From Sediminispirochaeta sp. (GTDB taxonomy: Bacteria; Spirochaetota; Spirochaetia; DSM-16054; Sediminispirochaetaceae), in assembly GCA_011046055.1 (NCBI GenBank), contig DSBN01000087.1:1-9321 (forward strand): a stretch of DNA of 9,321 bases, written 5' to 3'. Positions within the stretch are counted from its first letter, which is position 1. Every line of letters begins with the position of its first letter. The notes under the pieces are model-generated. The model saw only the letters and a program-made list of their open reading frames with translations, was not told the DNA's origin and made no database searches. Below, in pieces: positions 1 to 5,095 of this stretch. The position numbers were made by a program, and so were the translations under genes.

Positions 1-1658
1 GAATCGTAGTCTCGCTCCACTTGTATACTGTCGCACTCGTACTGTTTTCGAAGGTGATAATCGCTGCCCACCAGATCCAGGGTGTCGCTGAGCAGCTGGG
101 CTATGTCGGTGGGAAGCTTTTGGAGATCTCCTTTGCGAACAAAACCGAGCATGTTTTTCACTATCTTCGAGGTCCGCTTCCCCGAATCGGCGATGTATCG
201 TAGCATCTCGTCGATCTCCCGACACTCTACGTAGGCTTTTATAACATCCATTTCCGTGCCCAGCTCTTTCGCGGTCCTTTGGTTTGCCGGGCCGTCCGGT
301 CGTAGACGGTTCCGTATGACCGAGGCGTTTTGAATGATTCCCGCCAGGGGGTTGTTGATCTCGTGGGCCATCCCGGCAGCCAGACCGCCTATGGACAGCA
401 TCTTCTCTGACTGAATCATCATCTCCTCGAGCTTGACCTTCTCGGTCACATCGTCCACTCGAATCACCGCTCCCACGGCACCTTTGGAGATCAGAGGGTA
501 GAGCACCACATCCTCGTACAGCAAGCCCGTGCGACTCTCCCGGGGCCGTTTGTGCTGTATATAGGGGAGGTTGTTGTTCAAACAATTTTCGATATGGGCA
601 AAATCCGAGGCAAACTCGGGCAGCAGCTCCACCGCGGGCCGCCCCATCGCATCCTCGGCCTTGATCCCACTGAGCTCCTGGGCTCTCCGGTTCCACTGCA
701 CTACCCGCGCTTCACGATCGAGGCCGATCAAAACCGAGGGCATGGAGTCGATTATGTTTTTCAGAAGGTTTTGAAGCCGGACAACTTCCCGTGTACGCAC
801 CCGTACTTCGCGTCTCAAGAAGTAGACCCAGAGGTAGGCCAGCACCATCCCCAGCAGCAATATCAATAGCAGGATCCCCAGCCATCGTGGAAAAACCTCG
901 CTGGCCCCCTGACCAAACCACCGCTGCTGGCTCCGGTAGTAGAAGGAGTTCCCGTCCTCCTTGAGCCGGCGGAGCTCCTGATCGATCGTTGTGAGCACAC
1001 CCCGCGGATCGCCCTCCGGCCCGACCACGTGCAAGCCGAAGGGGTGGAACACGATGGGACTGGCGGCAACTCCCCTCATCCTGCCGGAAGCGTAGGCTTC
1101 CAGGCGGTCGCCGATTGCCGCATCGACGACCCCGCCGCGCAGCCCACCGAACAGAGCTTCGTAGCTGGAGAACTCCACAAACTTTCCATCGATACCGAAC
1201 TGCCGCAGGAGATCTTTCAGAATTGGATAAAAAAAACTGTCTCGGATATAGCCGATTTTTTTATCCTGGAGATCAACGATGGAACTGATCCGTGAATCCG
1301 GGCCGGCGAAGACCTGCCCCCAGGTGTTGAGCAGCTCCTGCTCGCTGTAGTCGAAGAGCAGGTCCCTCTCTTCCTCGTAACCGAGGGGGACTATTAGGTC
1401 CGCCTCTCCATTTCGCAGCCTAGTCAGCGCTTCGGGCAGAGTCGTATGGTGCCATGCAAGCTTCCAGCCGTTTCGCTCGGCGATATACTCCATCACCTCA
1501 ACGCCGAAACCCGTAAGCTGTCCGTCTCTGATCTCAATGACCCGTTCCTTGGAGAAACAGGCGATTTTGACGACCGAGGATTCTTGCGCAAAAGAGAGGA
1601 ACGCCGTTGTTCCGAAAAAGCCCAAGAGAAAAAAACTCCACCGTACAAATCTGGTCAA
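1..1658 (-). CDS. Sensor histidine kinase with periplasmic solute-binding domain (partial, C-terminus missing)
   Basis: This gene runs off the left edge; 552 residues are visible. Residues 7-23 form a signal peptide or first membrane segment. Residues about 28-245 resemble a bacterial extracellular solute-binding domain, family 3 (TGFGVEVMEYIA, EADLIVPLGYEEERD). A second membrane helix lies at 258-280. A PAS domain covers about 300-405 (IIDSMPSVLIGLDREARVVQWN). The HisKA dimerisation region follows, with H-box GMAHEINNPLAGI and phospho-acceptor His432. The ATPase domain (N, G1 and G2 boxes) lies outside the window. The TTG start at 1658 is inferred: there is no in-frame ATG or GTG between the preceding in-frame stop and this codon, and AAGGGG lies 8 bases upstream. 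The gene begins 36 bases after the NicO permease stop, so it is probably in that operon. The ligand is unknown. No response regulator is visible in the window. Confidence 0.9.
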   Translation of the reverse strand, partial: MTRFVRWSFFLLGFFGTTAFLSFAQESSVVKIACFSKERVIEIRDGQLTGFGVEVMEYIAERNGWKLAWHHTTLPEALTRLRNGEADLIVPLGYEEERDLLFDYSEQELLNTWGQVFAGPDSRISSIVDLQDKKIGYIRDSFFYPILKDLLRQFGIDGKFVEFSSYEALFGGLRGGVVDAAIGDRLEAYASGRMRGVAASPIVFHPFGLHVVGPEGDPRGVLTTIDQELRRLKEDGNSFYYRSQQRWFGQGASEVFPRWLGILLLILLLGMVLAYLWVYFLRREVRVRTREVVRLQNLLKNIIDSMPSVLIGLDREARVVQWNRRAQELSGIKAEDAMGRPAVELLPEFASDFAHIENCLNNNLPYIQHKRPRESRTGLLYEDVVLYPLISKGAVGAVIRVDDVTEKVKLEEMMIQSEKMLSIGGLAAGMAHEINNPLAGIIQNASVIRNRLRPDGPANQRTAKELGTEMDVIKAYVECREIDEMLRYIADSGKRTSKIVKNMLGFVRKGDLQKLPTDIAQLLSDTLDLVGSDYHLRKQYECDSIQVERDYD

Positions 1659-1666
1659 GCTCGCCG

Positions 1667-1672
1667 CCCCTT
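1667..1672 (-). promoter_or_regulatory. Ribosome binding site that selects the TTG start of the histidine kinase
   Basis: AAGGGG on the minus strand lies 8 bases before TTG at 1658. The frame has a stop (TAG, the end of the permease gene) at 1695-1697 and no ATG or GTG before the signal-peptide-like segment, so this site is the main argument for the start. Confidence 0.6.
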
Positions 1673-1694
1673 TGCCCGTGAGGATGCACCCATA

Positions 1695-2714
1695 CTACAA
1701 CATCCCCGTCAACATCACCAGTCCGAAAATCCCGATCAGAAAATAGCCGCCCAGCTCCAAGCCGTGGTGGAGAAACTCGTAGAGACGGCTCTTCCTTTTT
1801 CCAATACGTCGAAGCCCCCCGCTGAATTTCATCGAGCCAAAGGCCACAAGTCCGAGGCTGAAGGCCATCCCCAGCGACATCGCCGCCACCGCCAACAAGC
1901 CGGTGCCCAGCATTTCAAGGGACAGCCCAAAGATCAAGACCATCGCCGCCCCGGGACAGGGGATCAGACCGCTGCCGATGATCAGGAGACTCAATGATTT
2001 CCGCGAATGCGCTTTCGCCTCCTCCCCGTGTCCTGCTTTCGGGATCAACAAGCCCAGAAGCTGAAAAATCAACATACCGAAGCCGAACAGGGCGATAAAA
2101 CCGAAAGTGGCCAGTTCCAAGCTGCGACTCAGGGAGTTGAAGGTCATGGTCATCGAGCCTCGGACCAGATAGAAAAGCGGCAGAATAATGAGCACCGCCG
2201 CCGCTCCGTGCAGGAGCCCCATCCCCGCTCCGGCGAAGACCGCCTGCCAGGTCGGCGCCTGACGGGCCATGAAATAAGAGAAAAGCACGGTCTTTCTGTG
2301 GCCGGGGCCCAAGGCGTGCAGCGCCCCGTAGGCGAAGGAGACCGCCAGGACCAGCAGCAGGGTAGTAAGTTCTCTACTACTATCGCGCACCCGACGCATC
2401 GCCCCGGAAAGCGTACCGTAGAGCTCCCGCTGCAGCTCTGCGGAGTAGCTTCGCAGCAGAGCGAACCAGCGGAGGTTCCTCCTCGGTTCTCCCTGCCATT
2501 TATTCTGACCGACTTGGCTCGGGGGCTCCGGAACAGGCTCTTGTGTTTCAGGACTGAAATCGGGCTTAGTCTCATTTTCCTCTTCCTCCGACGTCTGGCC
2601 TGAACCGGAGAAGAATGGATTCTCCTGGGCTCCAACCCCTTCGAGGGGCAGAAGAGTGCAAAAAAGAGCCATCAACAGTATAATCAGTACGGGTCGATGA
2701 GGATAAACCAACAT
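1695..2714 (-). CDS. NicO-family nickel/cobalt permease (RcnA-like)
   Basis: A 339-residue membrane protein that probably moves Ni2+ or Co2+ across the inner membrane. Residues 1-29 look like a signal peptide (cleavage near GVGA-Q30). An acidic, Pro-rich linker follows (about 30-80, with a run of Glu at 43-47), then an amphipathic stretch. About six membrane helices follow: near 116-133, 158-185, 200-224, 241-265, 268-294 and 320-338. NicO signatures are HALGPGHRK at 133-141, GLLHG with His169, and GLIPCPGA at 249-256. The loop at 228-240 has His229 and His236 plus acidic residues; RcnA has a His-rich loop in this region. The ATG has AAGGA 3 bases upstream, overlapping the stop of the DUF1007 gene 6 bases away, so translation is probably coupled. 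Metal and direction (import or export) cannot be read from sequence; NicO proteins of this architecture are often annotated as exporters. Confidence 0.9.
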   Translation of the reverse strand: MLVYPHRPVLIILLMALFCTLLPLEGVGAQENPFFSGSGQTSEEEENETKPDFSPETQEPVPEPPSQVGQNKWQGEPRRNLRWFALLRSYSAELQRELYGTLSGAMRRVRDSSRELTTLLLVLAVSFAYGALHALGPGHRKTVLFSYFMARQAPTWQAVFAGAGMGLLHGAAAVLIILPLFYLVRGSMTMTFNSLSRSLELATFGFIALFGFGMLIFQLLGLLIPKAGHGEEAKAHSRKSLSLLIIGSGLIPCPGAAMVLIFGLSLEMLGTGLLAVAAMSLGMAFSLGLVAFGSMKFSGGLRRIGKRKSRLYEFLHHGLELGGYFLIGIFGLVMLTGML

Positions 2715-2720
2715 GAGTCC

Positions 2721-3377
2721 TTAGTTGCGGCGGAAGTTCAAAATGAGCTCGTAGGGGTAGGCGGTGCCGTAGTCCAGATTTTCCGTCTCGGTACCGTTTC
2801 TCTCACGCCCCCCCAGCGGGTCGTAGCTGATCGACCGGTCCCGGTTGACTCTGATATTGTAGTTGGCCTCGATCCCCTGCGCGGCGTCTATCAGTACCGG
2901 TTCTTCCTCGAAATAGGCAATATCGCAGAAAAAAGTGTCGTCAAAAATGATCAGACGGAGTTCCTCCCGCTGCTCGGGCACCTCAGCCTCGTAGGGAACA
3001 AAGAATCGGTAGTAGAGACGGTTCTCTTCCAACCATGCATCGAAGCTCTCCACCCGCTCGATCCGCTGCCGTCGTTCCCCACGGTCGACGCTGATGAAGT
3101 AGTTGTAGTTGCGCAAGTTCCGGAAGGCGTTTTCTTCAATGCTCTCTACTTCTCTCGACTCGAAACTTCCGTTCCGATTGGCGTCGTAGTCCATTCGGAT
3201 GGAGGCGCTGAACATCTCATCGAAGCCCCACTGCACCCAAAAACCCTCCAGCATCTGCCCCTCGAAGACGAATCTCACCCGGGTGTCAATGAACATGTGG
3301 GGATGAGAAAAAAGCGGCGCCCCCGCTGCACACAGAAGCACCGCCGTAAATATCACTCTTTTCAAGCTGCTCTTCAT
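2721..3377 (-). CDS. Secreted DUF1007-family protein, metal-transport partner of NicO
   Basis: A 218-residue protein with an N-terminal signal peptide (MKSSLKR followed by a hydrophobic core to about residue 22). After it comes SHPHMFID (24-31), the motif that typifies DUF1007 proteins; its two His would lie near the mature N-terminus. Residues D65-E76 form a well-matched 12-residue EF-hand-like loop (D65, N67, N69, G70, F72, E76). The rest is beta-rich and acidic with no membrane helix, which suits a periplasmic or surface protein. DUF1007 genes commonly sit next to NicO/RcnA-type permeases, as here. The ATG at 3377 was chosen because AAAGGA lies 3 bases upstream and the signal peptide then begins with Lys/Arg. 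An in-frame GTG at 3404 would add 9 residues that look unlike a leader. The biochemical role of the family is not settled; metal delivery or binding is inferred. Confidence 0.85.
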   Translation of the reverse strand: MKSSLKRVIFTAVLLCAAGAPLFSHPHMFIDTRVRFVFEGQMLEGFWVQWGFDEMFSASIRMDYDANRNGSFESREVESIEENAFRNLRNYNYFISVDRGERRQRIERVESFDAWLEENRLYYRFFVPYEAEVPEQREELRLIIFDDTFFCDIAYFEEEPVLIDAAQGIEANYNIRVNRDRSISYDPLGGRERNGTETENLDYGTAYPYELILNFRRN

Positions 3378-3396
3378 TGTTCCTTTCGCCTCCGGC

Positions 3397-3412
3397 CACA
3401 GCACCTGTGCTG
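3397..3412 (-). promoter_or_regulatory. Overlapping inverted repeats, possible operator of the DUF1007-NicO operon
   Basis: Two perfect dyads overlap: CACAG-CAC-CTGTG at 3397-3409 and CAGCAC-CT-GTGCTG at 3399-3412. They lie 20-35 bases upstream of the DUF1007 start, just after the proposed transcription start. This could be a repressor site or a short RNA hairpin before the ribosome binding site. I do not recognise it as a NikR, RcnR, Fur or Zur consensus. Confidence 0.35.
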
Positions 3413-3421
3413 ATGCTCCAC

Positions 3422-3450
3422 ATACTACATGATGTGAATCCCCGAGGCAA
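3422..3450 (-). promoter_or_regulatory. Possible promoter of the DUF1007-NicO-kinase operon
   Basis: On the minus strand TTGCCT (3450-3445) and TAGTAT (3427-3422) are 17 bases apart. Each matches the sigma-70 consensus only in part. The pair lies in the 89-base gap between the kamA stop and the DUF1007 start. Read-through from kamA is also possible, because no terminator is visible in the gap. Confidence 0.3.
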
Positions 3451-3466
3451 GGAGCGGATCACCGAA

Positions 3467-4816
3467 TCAGGCGCTGAAAGTCGCTCCGGCTGAACGCTCC
3501 TCCTCTTTGGCCCTCTTTACGTCCAGATCCTTGTCCCGACGGTAGAAAAAATCTTGGAAAGCCGGCTCCAGCTCGGAGAACCAGCCGGCCTCCTCGTCGT
3601 AACGGGCGAAAAAGACGCGGTTCACCCAATCGGAGTTTCGCGCCTGAATGAACTTGCACAGAAAGACCTTCTCGTTGTTGATCTTCTCCACTCCGGTGAT
3701 CAGAACCTTGCCGGGGGTGGCGGACATCACCGGCCCCCTGACCGTCCGTCCCAGCCCCGATACATGGCGGTAGGCGTTGCTGAAAATCTCGTAGGCCCGG
3801 GCAATAGGCACGTCGAAGTACTCCTTCGGGCCGGTGTCCCGGGGGACAAACATGTAATAGGGGACCATTCCCATTTCCATCTCCATCTCCCACATCCGCT
3901 GCCAGGTCTTGGCGCTGTCGTTGATGTATTTGATAATGGGGGACTGGCAACGGATCAGGGCGCCGGTCTTCTGGATCGCCTCCACCGCTTCCCGTACCGC
4001 CGGGGTGCTCAGCTCTACGGGGTGGGAGAAATGGGCCATGATCGCCAAGTTGTACCCAGCCTCTACCACCTTTTCAAAGAGCCGCAGCACGTCTTCGCCG
4101 TCCCGGTCGCTGATATACCGATAGGGCCAGTAGGACAGAGACTTGGTCCCAATCCGGATCGACTTGAGATTCCCCGGGCGTCTCTCCAGCAGAGGCTCTA
4201 TGTAGCGCTTCAGCAGACTGGCGTGCATGAACATCGGGTCTCCGCCGGTAAAAAGTATATCCGTGACCTTCGGGTGGGCTTCGATATAGCGGATCAGCTG
4301 TTCCACCTCGGTAGCGGCAAAGAGCAATTCGTCGATTCCGGCGAATTGGGCCCATCGAAAACAGTAGGTACAGTAGGCGTGACAGGTCTGTCCCTGCCGG
4401 GGAAAAAACAGAACCGTCTCGTCGTATTTATGCTGTATACCCTTTAGCGGCGCTCCTTCGAATTGTGGTACGTTGAGCTTCATCTGTCCGGCGGGGTGCG
4501 GATTCAGGCTCTGCTGTATCTCCCGAACCTTGGCCTTGAAGTCCTCGTCGCGGCCCGCGGTCTTGTACTCGATCAAGCGTTCCAGATCCTCGCCGTGCAG
4601 CATACCCCGTTGGGGGAAGGTCTGTTGGTACATAGGATCGTGGGGGATATTGTTCCAATCGATCAGCTCCTCCACCACGTAGTTGTTGCTTCGAAAAGGA
4701 AAGACCGCGGCCAGCACTTCGAGCTCCACCCGTTGGCGGTCGCTCAACTGCCGAAAAGCCTCCAAAGAATCAATATTGTTCAAAGTAATGGCTTGGTATT
4801 TTTTAGTTTCTTTCAC
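3467..4816 (-). CDS. KamA-family radical SAM aminomutase-like protein, substrate uncertain
   Basis: A 449-residue protein of the lysine 2,3-aminomutase (KamA) family. The CxxxCxxC motif is C145, C149, C152 (CHAYCTYCFR), which binds the [4Fe-4S] cluster used to cleave SAM. TGGDP at 190-194 is the SAM-contact motif, and AHFSHPVELS (261-270) matches the KamA barrel. Arg154, two residues after the last Cys, equals the carboxylate-binding Arg134 of clostridial lysine 2,3-aminomutase. SATPGK (365-370) sits where the PLP-binding lysine segment (PGGGGK) is expected, making Lys370 the likely PLP lysine. By spacing from Lys370, the two Asp that bind the lysine side-chain amine (293 and 330) fall on Arg326 and Val363. 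Lysine is therefore a doubtful substrate, and PLP use is itself inferred. The GTG start at 4816 follows AAGGAG by 6 bases; an upstream in-frame GTG at 4879 lacks such a site and would add a Lys-rich tail. Confidence 0.85.
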   Translation of the reverse strand: MKETKKYQAITLNNIDSLEAFRQLSDRQRVELEVLAAVFPFRSNNYVVEELIDWNNIPHDPMYQQTFPQRGMLHGEDLERLIEYKTAGRDEDFKAKVREIQQSLNPHPAGQMKLNVPQFEGAPLKGIQHKYDETVLFFPRQGQTCHAYCTYCFRWAQFAGIDELLFAATEVEQLIRYIEAHPKVTDILFTGGDPMFMHASLLKRYIEPLLERRPGNLKSIRIGTKSLSYWPYRYISDRDGEDVLRLFEKVVEAGYNLAIMAHFSHPVELSTPAVREAVEAIQKTGALIRCQSPIIKYINDSAKTWQRMWEMEMEMGMVPYYMFVPRDTGPKEYFDVPIARAYEIFSNAYRHVSGLGRTVRGPVMSATPGKVLITGVEKINNEKVFLCKFIQARNSDWVNRVFFARYDEEAGWFSELEPAFQDFFYRRDKDLDVKRAKEEERSAGATFSA

Positions 4817-4822
4817 AGGCAA

Positions 4823-4828
4823 CTCCTT
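4823..4828 (-). promoter_or_regulatory. Ribosome binding site that selects the GTG start of the kamA-like gene
   Basis: A perfect AAGGAG on the minus strand ends 6 bases before GTG at 4816. It outranks the in-frame GTG at 4879, which has no Shine-Dalgarno match. Confidence 0.8.
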
Positions 4829-4973
4829 GTTTTGTCTAAGTTTTTTTTGCTTTTTGTCGTCGCACCAAGGTCGTACCACGGCACTGGTGCCTTCCTAAGA
4901 AGCTGACAGCTCTCCCTTCGCTCTGTTATTCGTGTTCGCTTTATCGACCGTAACTAGTGACTTATTCCTTAAA

Positions 4974-5013
4974 CTACAACAAATTACTTTCTTACATAAT
5001 ACTCTGCAACAAA
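4974..5013. repeat. Imperfect direct repeat, 30-base offset, in the kamA leader
   Basis: On the plus strand CTACAACAAATTA at 4974 and CTGCAACAAACTA at 5004 match at 11 of 13 positions. Both are followed a few bases later by a CTTT-rich, TATA-rich tail. The region is of low complexity, so this may be chance or an old local duplication. Confidence 0.35.
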
Positions 5014-5058
5014 CTAAGAACTTTTTTATATATATGAACGAAACGGTCGATTTCTCTT

Positions 5059-5067
5059 ATTATAGCA
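5059..5067 (-). promoter_or_regulatory. Extended -10 promoter of the kamA-like gene
   Basis: TGCTATAAT on the minus strand is a perfect extended -10 element (TGnTATAAT). There is no good -35 hexamer 17 bases upstream, as is common with extended -10 promoters. It lies 28 bases after the YgiQ stop and gives the kamA-like gene its own transcript. Confidence 0.55.
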
Positions 5068-5077
5068 TAATTGCTAT
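5062..5077 (-). promoter_or_regulatory. Perfect dyad overlapping the kamA promoter
   Basis: ATAGCA-TAAT-TGCTAT is a 6-bp inverted repeat with a 4-base centre. It overlaps the upstream half of the -10 box (5059-5064). It could be a repressor operator. It could instead be a weak 3' hairpin for the YgiQ transcript, but no U-run follows on that strand, so an intrinsic terminator is unlikely. Confidence 0.35.
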
Positions 5078-5095
5078 GTAATGGGTAGTTTTTTT

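Larger units (their letters stand above)
4817..5052 (-). other. AT-rich leader of the kamA-like gene with possible RNA structure
   Basis: If transcription starts about 7 bases after the extended -10 box, the leader is about 235 bases long. Its first bases (5051-5043, ATCGACCGT) are perfectly complementary to 4951-4943, which would close a domain of about 109 bases. Inside, 5020-5015 can pair with 4994-4989 (TTCTTA/TAAGAA). Closer to the gene are short hairpins: GGCA-CCAG-TGCC, AGCT-GTC-AGCT, and a competing GCACCA/TGGTGC pair. A chance 9-base match in a span this size is not rare (roughly one in ten), so structure is only suggested. I could not match it to the lysine riboswitch or any other known class. 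There is no gene here on either strand that I can support. Confidence 0.35.

Noticed and set aside
2362..2380. Inverted repeat GTAGTA-7-TACTAC
   Set aside because: It lies inside the permease coding region over Ser-Ser-Arg-Glu-Leu-Thr codons and probably reflects codon choice.
1446..2603. Long plus-strand open frames opposite the kinase and permease genes
   Set aside because: They lie antisense to well-identified proteins, have charged low-complexity translations, and match no family I know.
2697..4447. Plus-strand open frames opposite the DUF1007 and kamA-like genes
   Set aside because: They mirror the codon pattern of the real minus-strand genes, which carry clear family motifs.
4817..4879. 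In-frame GTG at 4879 as the kamA start
   Set aside because: There is no Shine-Dalgarno match there, and the added residues are Lys-rich and unlike the family. GTG at 4816 has a perfect AAGGAG.
4817..5052. Lysine riboswitch in the kamA leader
   Set aside because: I could not find its conserved core. Only generic stems are visible, so no class is assigned.
5062..5095. Intrinsic terminator after the YgiQ gene
   Set aside because: The hairpin is not followed by a U-run on the minus strand; the T-run lies on the wrong side, between the YgiQ stop and the hairpin as read on the plus strand.
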